Origin: Undaria pinnatifida
Taxonomy: Eukaryota > Sar > Phaeophyceae > Laminariales > Alariaceae
NCBI GenBank assembly: GCA_012845835.1
Contig: JABAKD010000029.1
Coordinates: 15,715,599-15,779,598 of the forward strand
Direction of reading: 5' to 3'
Length of the DNA stretch: 64,000 bases
Shown here: positions 1 to 10,329 of the stretch, piece after piece
Numbering within the stretch: position 1 is the first letter of the stretch
How the letters are laid out: every line of letters begins with the position of its first letter
Translations under genes and position numbers: made by a program
Notes under the pieces: model-generated
The model's input: the letters and a program-made list of their open reading frames with translations, nothing else
Databases searched by the model: none
Told to the model about the DNA's origin: nothing

Positions 1-267
1 GTATACCACCAGGACGACCGGCAATGGCGACTTAGTGTTTACGGCAGCGGCAGTAGTACGAACGAAAACTATTAATTGGAAAATGTAGGAAACAGAGTTT
101 CAAAGATGGCATCTCTCATCTCCGGTGGTCAGGTGGTGGTTGGTGTAGATATATACCTGGCAACTGCCCGTGCGCCGCAAATTTTATATATGCCTGAAAC
201 CGTGCGTGAACAATGTCAGTTTTTCTTTCGAAGAAATTGGCTGTTGTAATCAATGTTCAATATAATG

Positions 268-706
268 TCGCCCAATAATATGACCTGCCCCCCCCCCCCC
301 CCCGTTCCCCCCGCCCCATTTCCCCCCCCTCTCCCCCCCACCCCCGCCTCCTTTTTATCAAGAGCAGGCCCCCACATCCTTAAAAACTCCGCCATCCCGT
401 CACCGGTTATTCGACTTACAGGATTCACTTTATGAACGGATGCATTCATTTCCTTCCACCGCCGTCAGATTTTGTCCCCCTCAAAAACGGGTTTTATAGG
501 TTACGCGCACAGACTGACTAACATCACCCTGTTGACCCTAACAGCTACACTGTAGTTGCAAGGGAAGTCGCCGACCTATACACTCAATTAAGACACACAA
601 CCCGTTATACGCGCGCGCGATCGGAGTATCACACGCAGCTTGCAAAGCTGAGTTTCGACAAAAATATTCGATCTTACAGCTGGAGTTTATTTTAATTTTT
701 ATAATG
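268..706 (-). repeat. Family A repeat, copy A1
   Basis: Read on the minus strand this starts with the family A constant end (consensus CACTCCAGCTGTGAGATCGA, next to a TTATAAAA-type AT-rich border) and runs through the blocks GGTCGGCGACTCCCCTT, AACTATAAAACCCGTTT and CCGGTGA into a long C tract on the plus strand (G tract in element orientation). The same blocks recur in more than ten places in this window. No coding potential. 'Strand' here means the direction in which CACTCCAGCTGTGAG reads forward. Confidence 0.85.
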
Positions 707-714
707 TCGACTTC

Positions 715-1005
715 TCCGCGCCGGTTTTACGACTTACAGGATATTCTTAAATGCTGATGCCTTTCCTTCCACAGCTGTCAGGTTTTTCTCCATAAGTTTC
801 CGCGCACAGATTGATTACCATCACCTGGTACAAGCGACATTTTAGTTGCAAGGGGAGTCGTCGACCAATATCCCTGAATAATGAGGACATACACCCAGTA
901 ATACGCTCGATCTCGATCGGTGTATCACACACAACTTGCAAAGATAAGTTTCGACGAAATCACAGACTGCTGGATGGAGTGTATTTTTATTTTATATTGC
1001 TATTG
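715..1005 (-). repeat. Family A repeat, copy A2 (diverged, short)
   Basis: Follows A1 in the same orientation. It keeps the constant end (GGAGTGTATTTTTATTTTAT on the plus strand), the GGTCG-ACTCCCCTTGC block and the ACAGCTGT block, but stops before the G tract. It is more diverged than A1, with a substituted CACAGACTGCTGG segment in place of the usual CTCACAGCTGG. Confidence 0.75.
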
Positions 1006-1394
1006 AAATCGAAAATCTTCCGACATGTAGACTATAGGAAAAACTTATATTGGACGCGAGTTAATGAAAGGAAAAGGCTGACTGAATCGAAGTTTTTCAG
1101 AAAATAATGACAGCACACAACGCAAATACATGGAAGTGGACTGGCGTAAGGGTGCCTGTATACGTGGCCCGGTCACTATTACCACGGGTGGGGGTGTAGG
1201 GGGGTCGTCCTGGCCAAGAGACTGAAGTCTGGGTCTGGCCATCATCGCCCTGAAAATTGTGGGCCTCCCGATGGCCGTCACAAGTTAGTGTAAGCCCGTC
1301 CTGACTTCTTCCCTTTGTTGCGCCCTCCGCCCAGTGTCACTGATGCATTATACTTTCTATGAGCCCAATGCCGTCTTTGATTCTCAGTTCCTAG

Positions 1395-1575
1395 GGTCTG
1401 CTAGTATGACATTTTTTCTCTTTTTCTTTCCTTGCTTCCTCTTCTTGCCTTTTCTGGCTTTTCTTGCTTTTCTTGTCGTTTCTTTTCTTACCTTTCCGTT
1501 TTCGCCTTCTTTTCTTTCCTTTCTTTTCCTTTCCCATATTCTACCTTTTTTTCTTATGTTTTTTTCGTTTTCCCA
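1395..1575. repeat. Polypyrimidine tract ahead of a SINE-like element
   Basis: About 180 bases almost entirely C and T on the plus strand (runs such as TTTCTTTCCTTTCTTTTCC). A shorter tract of the same kind precedes the related element at 28.7 kb (28655-28705), so it may be part of that repeat's head and not a chance microsatellite. Confidence 0.7.
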
Positions 1576-1582
1576 TTGACTT

Positions 1583-2068
1583 GCGTCTGAGGTGCGTTAG
1601 CGTAGTGGTAGATACTACTTGTAGTATATACGTGGTAGTCTTTCCTTGGTGGCAAGCGGCACAGATAGTCGGGTTTTCCAGGCGCGAGTAGTGAGCCGTG
1701 TGCACCAGTATGGACCTGGCACATCGTAGACTGACTGACGATTACACTTTTTATATGTTTCTGGCGGAGGGATGAATTGCGTCAGCTGTGATGAATGCTT
1801 GCACCACCTTTGGTCTGTTTGTGTTCTTTCTCTGGGGTATTCCTCAGCGTGCATACTCGTATAATATCGTGGGGACTTTTTCTCGTGCACAAATTGACTT
1901 GCGGAAAACACAAAAGCGTGCGCTGACAACACTCGATGAAGAATTGATGAGCAACGAGATTGCTGAACCTTATCTATGCGCGATAAAAATTAATGGCAAG
2001 AACCGGGGGGAAGAAGGGACGACACCGCACCTGTGACCACGGCTTGTCCAGAAAGTAGAATTGTGTGA
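1583..2068 (+). mobile_element. SINE-like element with Pol III A-box, type 1
   Basis: The head has a near-perfect Pol III A-box, TAGCGTAGTGG (1598-1608). The body from about 1845 (ATACTCGTATAA ... CGATAAAAATTAA ... CCACGGCTTGTCCAGAA) matches the SINEs at 6.6 and 9.2 kb, and the element ends in an A-rich tail. The head instead matches the copy at 28.7 kb. I see no clear B-box in the head. Non-coding; probably moved by a LINE in trans, as is usual for SINEs. Confidence 0.7.
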
Positions 2069-2094
2069 AAAAAACTGAAAAAAAACTAGTAGTA

Positions 2095-2338
2095 CACAGA
2101 CATTATTATTTGTTTTTTCACACACATCTACTTTCTAGCTTACGGACAAGCCGTGGTCACAGGTGTTGTCCATTCCCCCCCCGGTTATTGCCTTCAATTC
2201 TTATCGCGCATAGGGTTCAGCAATTCCACTGCTCGTCGATTTTTCATCGAGCGTTGCTAACTCACGCCCTCGCTTTTTCCTACATTGATTGTCAAGTCAA
2301 ATTGGGCAAAAGAAAAAGTGTCCACGAATTCATACGAG
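2095..2338 (-). mobile_element. SINE body copy, inverted relative to the 1.6-2.07 kb copy
   Basis: The reverse complement of the SINE body: it reads from the tail (TTTTTTCACACACATC), through CAAGCCGTGGTCACAGGTGT, to CGAATTCATACGAGTATG. With the element just upstream it forms a large imperfect inverted repeat whose loop is only about 30 bases. Family B starts directly at its far end. Confidence 0.75.
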
Positions 2339-3058
2339 TATGTGTGTGTGTGTGTGTTCTTCACATTAAACCGTTCTTCTACTCGTCGACATCCAGCACA
2401 CCCAGTGTCCGTACTGATTCTTCACCCTAGAAAGATCAGCTCTGTGGTCACAAGCCACGACACAGAGATAATGCATCGTAATGCATTCGACAACGCAATG
2501 TCATGCCCTAGTACTGGGTACGACAGGCACAACATACATACGTCAGCAACAGAAATACATTGGAAGAGAGAAATACAAAATAAACAAAAACAAAAACAAA
2601 AACAAAAAGATATTAAGAAAACAAATAAAAACAAAGATAAAAATAAAATAAAACAATAAATGAAACAAACAAAATGAAGGGGAAATCGAGGAAACAACCC
2701 AACCGGAAAGGAGAGCCACAGCTCGGAAAAGAAACATAATGAAAAAAAATAAAACAAAGTAAAGTACAACCAAAATAAGATAATCCGAACACGAGCCAAA
2801 AACCTGGACACGCAAGGAGGGAACAAAGGGGAAAAAAATACCCCAGAAAAAGACGAAAAGTGCTATGTACCTACTAGTCGGCCTGGTACCTTGCTACCCT
2901 GTCTGCCATCTCCTTCCTGCCTTCGTCCACCGCGGTCTCCCTTCTATTCCTCCTGTTGCTTCCCCTGCCCCCATTCCCTTCCCTTGACGGCTTTCCTTCT
3001 ACTCCTCCTGTTTCCCCCCCTCCCCCCTTTGTGTTCTTCTCATTAAATCAAAATACCT
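2338..3058 (+). repeat. Family B repeat, near-full copy 1
   Basis: Begins with (TG)n, then TTCTTCACATTAAACCGTTC, a conserved non-coding block of about 230 bp, an A-rich stretch of AAACAAAAAC units, a purine-rich stretch, a C/T-rich block (CTGTCTGCCATCTCCTTCCT), and finally GTGTTCTTCTCATTAAA. The start and end motifs are near-identical direct repeats. It matches 7118-7840 along its whole length. K/N-rich open frames inside are low-complexity artefacts. Confidence 0.85.
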
Positions 3059-3104
3059 TGTAAAAGAGAGAAACAACGAAAGAAACCAAGACAAAATAAA
3101 TAAA

Positions 3105-3350
3105 TAAATAAATAAAAAGGGGAGCCAAAGCACGGGAGATAGAAACATACCCCGAGCATGAGCCAAAATGGACATGCAAGGGGGAAAGAAAGGGTAAAAA
3201 TACCCCGGAAAAAAGAAACAAGTAAAAGAAGGAAGACTGGGAGGGCCAAATAAAACAGGCTCGTCACCTACCCACCATGCAAGACTCCCTTCATGTGAAT
3301 AAAAAAAAGAAAGAAAGAAAAAAAAAAAAAAAAAAAAAACAATCAGTATG
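3105..3350 (+). repeat. Degenerate partial repeat of the family B purine-rich part, with poly(A)
   Basis: Has the order GGGGAGCCAAAGC, GAAACATACC, CGAGCATGAGCC, ATGCAAGGGGG, ATACCCCGGAAAA, the same as 2695-2850 but about 20-25% diverged by eye. It ends in an A-rich run at 3300-3340. Looks like an old tandem or second copy of part of family B. Confidence 0.55.
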
Positions 3351-3456
3351 CACATACCTAGTACGAGGTCCCAACACGACCACAAGCCTAAAGCCTAACC
3401 TAAACCGAAAAACATAGGGGGCGGGATCAGGTTGTGCATACCAAATGGATTTCTAT

Positions 3457-3719
3457 GGGTGTGTGTGTGTGTTCTTCACATTAAACCGTTCTTCTACTCG
3501 TCGACATCCAGCACACCCAGTGTCCGTACTGATTCCTCACCCTAGAAAGATCAGCTCTGTGGTCACAAGCTACGACACAGAGATAATGCATCGTAATGCA
3601 TTCGACAACGCAATGTCATGCCCTAGTACTGGGTACGACAGGCACAACATACATACGTCAGCAACAGAAATACATTGGAAGAGAGAAATACGAAATAAAC
3701 AAAAACAAAAACAAAAAAC
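3457..3719 (+). repeat. Family B repeat, truncated copy 2
   Basis: Again starts with (TG)n followed by TTCTTCACATTAAACC. It follows copy 1 almost base for base to the AAACAAAAAC stretch and then stops abruptly at ACATGGGTAGGGG. The fixed start and variable end agree with the other copies. Confidence 0.85.
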
Positions 3720-4700
3720 ATGGGTAGGGGAGCATGGCCGTAGATATGAATCTCATAATCAATAAATAGAGGAAGTTGGAAAATGAAAACCGCGAAGACA
3801 ACGATGAGATGGACGAAAACTGACACAGAAAACAAGTTTGATGAATGGTGACGTCATTTTGATCAACCGCCCAGCCAGGTTGACTCAGCATGCAGTCAGA
3901 GGAACGCATCCACATTGCCACCGATACAAAATTATTGTGACCCATATCACAAGACATTTACACATTGGGTTTTGATACTGCTGTGACGAAAAAAAAAAAA
4001 ACGAAAAAAGAGTTGTTGTCGCCTTGTAAATACGATGGGTTTCAAACAGAGACTTCGGACAGGAAATTGATGTACGCCGATAGCGATGGTGCTCGGGGAT
4101 TGGGAAGATAGCGTGAAGCATACACCCCGCATCGGAAACGGTCTGAATGGAAAGCTGAACGGAAAACTCTGTCCGGGCGCCCTTCCCTATAAGGGTGTAG
4201 GTAAAACATGCAGCGGTACTACCCAAAACATTCCATTTTTCTACATATGTTTCGTATTTCATGCACCCTGATCTCACCTCGTATGTCTTTTGGGCTGGAC
4301 TATGGCCTCTGGTCGGATCGGAATCCGATACCCGGTAATCTGGTATTCATTATACTTCCAGTAGCTGAATATTTAAGTAAGGTGCACGTCTATGGTTCAT
4401 ATACTATTGTACCTGGAATATATTTGGTTGTTGGAGATTTTCATGCGGGAAATGATTCAGCAATAATTTTTGTTCGGAACTAGTTTTTGTTACGAAAATA
4501 CATTTTGTTCCTTATGGCCACTCCAGTTACTTACGTTGTTACGTTGTTAGCTGCAAGTTACTGATACCGGCAACGCACAATCCTGTTTAGAAAAAAAAGA
4601 AAGTGAACAGTATAAAATACTTAGTTTGCTACTGGAGAAATCGATAAAGGGATCTGGCCGCCCCCATTCTGCCATTCTATCGTAAACGACGCCTCTCGAC
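3720..4700. other. Unassigned interval
   Basis: No gene, RNA or clear repeat recognised. An A-rich run lies at 3988-4010. Short open frames on both strands have no recognisable domain. Confidence 0.5.
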
Positions 4701-4953
4701 TTGGTCTCCACACAAGCGATGAAGATTTCATGCTGTTACATGCTCTTGGGCCTAGCTTTCACACCCCATACCCTTGCTAGCGGAGACCCGCGGAACCATG
4801 GACTGAGAAACCACGCCCAAGACAAAATTCTCCACGCAGGCATTGGTGCAGTGCGTGGAATCTGCGATCCTCTCGAGAGCGAATGCGCTTCAAATGACAT
4901 GCACATCAAGGACGACATCGATACAGCGCTTAGGGTGAAATCCCAGGTCACCG
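4701..4953 (+). CDS. Possible first exon of a secreted protein
   Basis: An open frame starts at ATG 4701, with a second ATG at 4719. From the second Met the sequence looks like a signal peptide: MKIS, then a hydrophobic run with LLGLAF, then a small-residue site near LASG. About 60 further residues contain two cysteines. A candidate 5' splice site (CACCG/GTGAGG) falls at 4953/4954; without splicing the frame ends at 5000. The mature part matches nothing I recognise and I found no downstream exon. It could equally be a chance frame. Confidence 0.25.
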
Positions 4954-4999
4954 GTGAGGTTTTCTGTTTCTGGGCGGGCTATGGGGAAGACGCCGCATG

Positions 5000-5836
5000 A
5001 TGGATTGCATCTTGCATTTTCTTAGTAAGCGTGCTTCGTGTCCATCGCGGTTGCCGCTGGTGTTTTTCACGTATGCATTTTGTTTGGTTATTTATCAAAT
5101 CGCCATACTGCAACTGATACCCCATCATGGTGGTGTAATGAAATTGTCTAGAAATCTACCGCTAATAATAGCTTAGTTGGAGGTGGAGTTCGAACCTCAC
5201 GTTAGTCGGACTTTCGGTTTTATCTGAAAACTGAAAACCATAGAAAGCCACTAATAGTAATGACAGCCCGTAGGCACATTTCGATGCGAGTCGACGACAA
5301 AAGATAGGGCCGAGAAGTCTTCTCGCGAGAAAAACCAACGCCCGTAAGTCGTGTGGAGGGGGGGGGAAAGAGCCCGCTTGGTGGCCCTGGATCTAACTTA
5401 GGTCTAGGGAGGGAAAAACATAGAGAACAAGTGCGGTAACACAACGCGCTTTACGAGGAAACTATCATGTTCATTCAGAGCGCACACACCGTGTGGCACG
5501 TGCTCGTCTGTGTGTCCTTCACAATAATAAGCCGAAATCAACATTAATCTACATCCAGCATAACCAATATCGTCCTTTGTATATGACTCATAGAGAGACG
5601 AGGTCTCCTTCACCACTACGAGAGAGATACGTATCAATAATACAGCAAGGTGACCTGGCAAACCCGCGTGATCCCAAAACAAAAATATCAAAACCAGCAC
5701 ACCAGGCTACTTGCACTAATATAACAGAAAACATATAGTCTAGTCTAGTCTAGATGATAAGAAATCTAAAATGAAACCAAGCGCTGTAAATAAAGCGGAA
5801 AACAAGACGGTACCACCAAAAAGTAGAACAAGGCTT
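5000..5836. other. Unassigned interval
   Basis: No convincing gene. It contains a tRNA-like scrap at 5170-5200 (A-box-like and B-box-like motifs too close together; see rejected items) and a short TAGTC repeat at 5737-5755. Confidence 0.5.
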
Positions 5837-5837
5837 T

Positions 5838-6003
5838 TTTTTTTCATCTGAATCTTCCGGCAGATCTGATGGGGAAAAATAAAAACTAAAGCTTAAGCTC
5901 ACCACACTTCCACGTATTTTCATACGCGTTGTGTGTCGATTGAGTCAGTTGCTTTCGCAACCCAACGCTAGCCGCCGCATCCTTCGGATCTCACTTTAAA
6001 GCG
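5838..6003 (+). repeat. Family E repeat, copy 1
   Basis: About 150 bp shared with 49334-49478: CCGGC(A/G)GAT, AAGCTTGAGCTCACCACACT, TCCACGTATTTTCATACGCG, TCAGTTGCTT, CCCAACGCTAGC, CCTTCGG. It starts with a T-run here and with (AT)n in the other copy. Non-coding and of unknown type. Confidence 0.75.
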
Positions 6004-6595
6004 ATAGCGTGAGCTGTCCCTATGAGCGGTCCTTGTTATATCCCGGGCAGCGCAAGCTAATGTTGTGTACGGGTGCGGGTGTATGCCGACTCGGCCTTTT
6101 CCCTGAGCGTCAGGTTCGGTGGAGATATCCACCCGGAATGTCTTGCTTCCGGATAGTGTGGGACTTGCGTAGGCTCACCCACAAACAAAAAAACCCCGGC
6201 CATGGGAGATGGCCCTTCGCCGGGACTTGGTCCAGTTACGGTCCACCCTACCCATTCGGGCGTTGGTCCTCGGCATAACAAACAGCAGCTAGCAACTAAC
6301 AAGATCAACACAGCACTTACTTGACAACAACCAACATCGTGGGCAGCACCTACATATTGTACACAACCTGAGTAGCCAACACCACCTGCACCCCCAACGT
6401 TTGACACTTCTATCTCTTTAATAACTAAGCGTGATGGCTGTAAAAACTAGATTTATGCTCTGAAGCCTGAAACTTGTGAACGTAAGCGCGACCGGCCTCT
6501 TTGGTTTCAAATATTAGCACGACCGGCACATGCTTCCAATCTGCTGTCGACAGCAGTGTATATGATTTGGACACGTCATCAACAACCCGTAGACG
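6004..6595. other. Unassigned interval
   Basis: No gene or repeat recognised. Proline/glycine-rich open frames on both strands have no domain I can name. Confidence 0.5.
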
Positions 6596-6909
6596 CCGGT
6601 CGCCCCGGTGGCGTATCAGGTTATCCTCGAGCCTGGTATAGGTCAGTTTCGTGAGTTCGAGCCCCGCCGAGTGCATACTCGTATAAATTCGTTGGGACTT
6701 TTTCTTGTGGACAAATTGACTTGCGGAAAGCGCGAGAGCGTGAGTTAGCAACATTCGATGAACAATCGACGAGCAGTGGGATTGCTGAACCCTATGCGCG
6801 ATAAAAATTGAAGGCAAGAACCGGGGGGGAGAAGGGATGACACCTGTGACCACGGCTTGTCCAGGAGCTGGAAAGTGAAAGTGTGCTAAAAAAAAAAAAA
6901 AAAAAAAAA
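6596..6909 (+). mobile_element. tRNA-derived SINE, full-looking copy with poly(A) tail
   Basis: The head is tRNA-like: A-box TGGCGTATCAGG (6609-6620) and B-box GAGTTCGAGCCCC (6653-6665), at tRNA-like spacing. An unrelated body follows (ATTCGTTGGGACTTTTTCTT ... TTGACTTGCGGAAAGCGCGA ... CACGGCTTGTCCAG), then about 22 A (6888-6909). This is the classic SINE plan of a Pol III promoter, a body and an A tail. The 9161 copy is near-identical, so the family was probably active fairly recently. Confidence 0.88.
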
Positions 6910-7117
6910 GACCGGGCTGTTGTCTCCGAGACATTGCTGTTTCGTAATTACCACAGTAATTACAGCAAAATATCATCATCATCTTCGTCATGGTGATAAT
7001 ATGCATCATTGGTTAGATGTCGCCTTCATCATGACGAGACATCATCGTCATCATCGATCGTAATCACCACCATTACATCGTCTGTCGGTACAGTAAAGAC
7101 GGATTGAGGGTTGAGAC

Positions 7118-7840
7118 ACGTATGTGTGTGTGTGTTCTTCACATTAAACCGTTCTTCTACTCGTCGACATCCAGCACACCCAGTGTCCGTACTGATTCTT
7201 CACCCTAGAAAGATCAGCTCTGTGGTCACAAGCTACGACACAGAGATAATGCATCGTAATGCATTCGACAACGCAATGTCATGCCCTAGTACTGGGTACG
7301 ACAGGCACAACATACATACGTCAGCAACAGAAATACATTGGAAGAGAGAAATACGAAAAAAACAAAAACAAAAACAAAAACAAAAAACAAAAACAAAATG
7401 AGAAAACAAATAAAAACAAGGATAAAAATATAACAAAAAATGAAACAAACAAAATGAAGGGGAAATCGAAGAAACAACCCAACCGGAAAGGAGAGCCAAA
7501 GCTCGGAAAAGAAACATACCAGGTAATAAAATGAAAAAAAATAAAGTAAAGTAAAACCAAAATAAGATAATCCAAACACGAGCCGAAAACCTGGACACGC
7601 AAGGAGGGAACAAAGGGGAAAAAAATACCCCAGAGAAAGACGAAAAGTGCTATGTACCTACTAGTCGGCCTGGTACCTTGCTACCCTGTCTGCCATCTCC
7701 TTCCTGCCTTCGTCCACCGCGGTCTCCCTTCTATTCCTCCTGTTGCCCCCCCTGCCCCCATTCCCTTGGACGGCTTTCCTTCTACTCCTCCTGTTTCCCC
7801 CCCTCCCCCCTTTGTGTTCTTCTCATTAAACCAAAATACC
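7118..7840 (+). repeat. Family B repeat, near-full copy 3
   Basis: Same order of blocks as the 2.3-3.06 kb copy: (TG)n, TTCTTCACATTAAACC, conserved block, AAACAAAAAC tract, purine-rich tract, C/T-rich block, GTGTTCTTCTCATTAAACC. Its right edge touches the LINE fragment at about 7840, where the minus strand reads TGCTCAG/GTATTTTGG. Confidence 0.87.
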
Positions 7841-8380
7841 TGAGCAAAAAACTTGGTATCCAGCTGCACTAAATCTCGTGTTGCCGGGCCGTCGAGTTTC
7901 CTGCAGGCCAATGAAGTCACAGCCGAGTTGCTGGCCTTTCGCCAGTACACGCTCGTCATGCCCATACCCGTTCTTCCCCTTTACGGCCAGGGTACGCACG
8001 TTGTAGGTCGCTACCGCCACAAGTGCCGCCTTCCGTCTCTTACGAGTCTCGCGTGCTGCTTTCTCAGCCAGCCGACGAGAGGCTCGTCCCCTCCTCCGTT
8101 TCTGTTTCTGTTGTTTCTTTTTTCTCTCTATTAATGTGATGATTGTGGCTCTCCGTTTCGTAGCCCGGTTCGCGCCTTGGTTTCCGCTGGCTGGGTGCAG
8201 CCGTCCCAGCCAACGCCGACACTCCCATCCTTCCTGTCGTGCATGCGTACCCACGCGGTGGCCAGCCTCTCCACTCCCCAAGCTGCCCACGCTGCGCTCT
8301 CTGCTGTGGTGATGTACCCGTCCTGCCCCGGGGATGAACTCCTCGGCGTCGGGGTTAAAAAGAAAACCCATCACCACCAC
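7839..8380 (-). pseudogene. LINE endonuclease (EEP/APE-type) N-terminal fragment
   Basis: The minus-strand frame starting at 8380 encodes a basic, Arg/Lys-rich segment (residues about 85-118). The start of an exonuclease-endonuclease-phosphatase domain follows: ATYNVRTL at 124-131 (the conserved Asn motif) and IGLQET at 157-162 (the catalytic Glu motif). This is the usual start of the ORF2 endonuclease in CR1/L2/RTE-like non-LTR retrotransposons. The domain stops at residue 180, where family B begins; the rest of the endonuclease and the whole reverse transcriptase are missing. Keeping the 5' end and losing the 3' end is the opposite of normal LINE truncation, so this is a rearranged or template-switched relic. 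The clade cannot be decided from so short a piece. Confidence 0.82.
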
Positions 8381-8800
8381 CCCACGCGGTCCTTAGAGTG
8401 AGCAGTTCACTAGCCAGACCGCGCAAGGTTCCCTCTCTACCCAGCCCGAGGCTCGATGCCCGTGTGACTGCCGCTAGACCGCTGCAGGTCCTCGCGGGCT
8501 TCCTCGGCCCACCCCAAGGACGGGGCAGGCCGAAGGAGAACGGTACGAGAGATATGGCCGATTGCCGTACTCCGTGCTCGTAGTGGCAGCGTCCAAGAGT
8601 TATGTATCCTGTGGTGTCGGGGGCAGAGAAGATCCTGCTTAGTGACCGTTGGTCTGGGCTACGCCTTAGGGGAGAGGGAGACGTTCGGAAAGGGGCAAAG
8701 ATAGTACCTGGTATTAGGGCCGTTCTTAGGCGCGTTCTACGGTCATAATAAAGGCCCGTCCACCACTTTCTTTTCTGTGGCTCCTGCATTTGTGAGCTCA
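8381..8800 (-). mobile_element. Probable LINE 5' leader
   Basis: Lies directly upstream of the endonuclease fragment on the minus strand. An open frame (start 8801) overlaps the endonuclease start in another phase and is Arg/Pro/Ser-rich with no known domain. Best read as LINE 5' leader or a poorly conserved first ORF. The outer edge is not marked by a visible repeat. Confidence 0.4.
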
Positions 8801-9160
8801 AGACTTCTTCCTAAAACTGATTTCGATAACGAAAGACAAAACTGTTACCGGACGAAATCTCTAAACTTAAGCCTAGTTCACTGAGTTACACACCGAGAAT
8901 CATGCAAGTAAAATGGTCTTGAGAATTCCACTGATAGCATTAGTATTAGTATTAGCACTAGTATTTATATCAGTATCAGAAATAGCATTTTGTGTGACGT
9001 CTTTCAGAAAACATTTCATTTCTTCATACGAAAACTGATGCTACCTCTATCATTGTAGAATGCGTCCGATAAAAAATCCTCACACTAGTCATGAGATAAA
9101 AAATATGGGAATTTCGTAAATCCACGGAGGAGAATAATACTTGGTAGTGCATAATATGAT
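8801..9160. other. Unassigned interval
   Basis: No gene seen. A short imperfect AGTATT-type microsatellite lies at about 8937-8985. Confidence 0.5.
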
Positions 9161-9460
9161 CCGGTCGCCCCGGTGGCGTATCAGGTTATCCTCGAGCCTG
9201 GTATAGGTCAGTTTCGTGAGTTCGAGCCCCGCCGATTGCATATTCGTATAAATTCGTTGGGACTTTTTCTTGTGCACAAATTGACTTGCGGAAAGCGCGA
9301 GAGCGTGAGTTGGCAACACTCGATGAAAAATCGACGAGCAGTGGGATTGCTGAACCCTATGCGCGATAAAAATTGAAGGCGAGAACCGGGGGGGAGAAGG
9401 GACGACACCTGTGTCCACGGCTTGTCCAGAAGCTGGAAAGTAAAAGTTTGAGAAAAAAAT
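9161..9460 (+). mobile_element. tRNA-derived SINE, second close copy
   Basis: Near-identical to the 6.6 kb SINE from CCGGTCGCCCCGGTGGCG through the A-box, B-box and body. It ends in a short A run followed by (AT)n at 9451-9471. A family A element begins right at that AT tract. Confidence 0.87.
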
Positions 9461-9461
9461 A

Positions 9462-10120
9462 TATATATATATTATAAAATTAAAATACACTCCAGCTGTG
9501 AGATCGAAGATTTCGTCGAAACTCATCTTTGCAAGCTGTATATTATAAAAGTTAAAATACACTCCAGCTGTGAGATCGAAGATTTCGTCGAAACTCATCT
9601 TTGCAAGCTGTGTGTGATACTCCGATCGCGCGCATTACGAGTTGTGTGTCCTCATTAAGGATATAGGTCGGCGACTCCCCTTACAGCTACAGTGTAGCTA
9701 TCAGGGTCAACAGGATGATTTTAGTCTGTCTGTGCGCGGAAACTATAAAACCCGTTTCTGAGGGGGACAAAATCTGACGGCTGTGAAGGGAAAGGGGGGG
9801 CCTGGTTTTGATCAAAAGCGAGCGGGTTTGGAGGGGGGCGGGGGGGGGGGCGGGGGGGGGGGGGAAGGGGCAATTTGTGCATGTAAGCTATAAATCCTTT
9901 CGAGGGGATAAATCTGACGGTTTTGGCACCAGTATATTATTGGGGGCGGGGGGGTGGGGTTGGGGCGAAGGGGGGAGGGGGGCAGCTCGATATGTGCCTG
10001 GAAACTATACATTATTTCGAGGGGATAAATGTGACATTTTTGGAAATAATTCATCAGTTTATCGTGTATATCCTGGGGTAAGTCGTACAATCAGTGAGTA
10101 AAGAGAGGGTGGAGTGTTCG
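9462..10120 (+). repeat. Family A repeat, copy A3, with duplicated end and tandem modules
   Basis: The first 70 bases (TTATAAAATTAAAATACACT to GCAAGCTG) are present twice in tandem, at 9469-9540 and 9541-9610. The full conserved arm follows, then two modules of the type GTGCATG-AAGCTATAAATCC / GAGGGGATAAATCTGACGG, separated by G-tracts at 9833-9868 and 9940-9980. A second module type, CATCAGTTTATC-TGTATATCCTGGGGTAAGTCGTACAA, ends the copy. No coding function. Confidence 0.85.
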
Positions 10121-10329
10121 AGGGGGCTGTATATATGATATGTGTCCCACGCTTGAGCACAGGGAGCCCGCTGATTACATGAGCGATTATATCGACTTCA
10201 AGTTTGGAGTACCGTAGTATTAACGTATTATGTATACACCGATCATTTTTCCGGAGGCCTTCCTTGGTCATTCTTCCTGGGTTTAGGCCTCTCTGTTTTT
10301 TTGTTTTTCGTATCATCTATTACTCTCAT

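Noticed and set aside
2285-3385. Lys/Asn-rich (plus) and Phe/Leu-rich (minus) frames
   Set aside because: Products of the A-rich and T-rich parts of family B; the same frames appear and break in each copy.
5168-5205. tRNA gene
   Set aside because: TAGCTTAGTTGG and GAGTTCGAACCTC match Pol III boxes but are only a few bases apart; no anticodon arm or acceptor stem can form.
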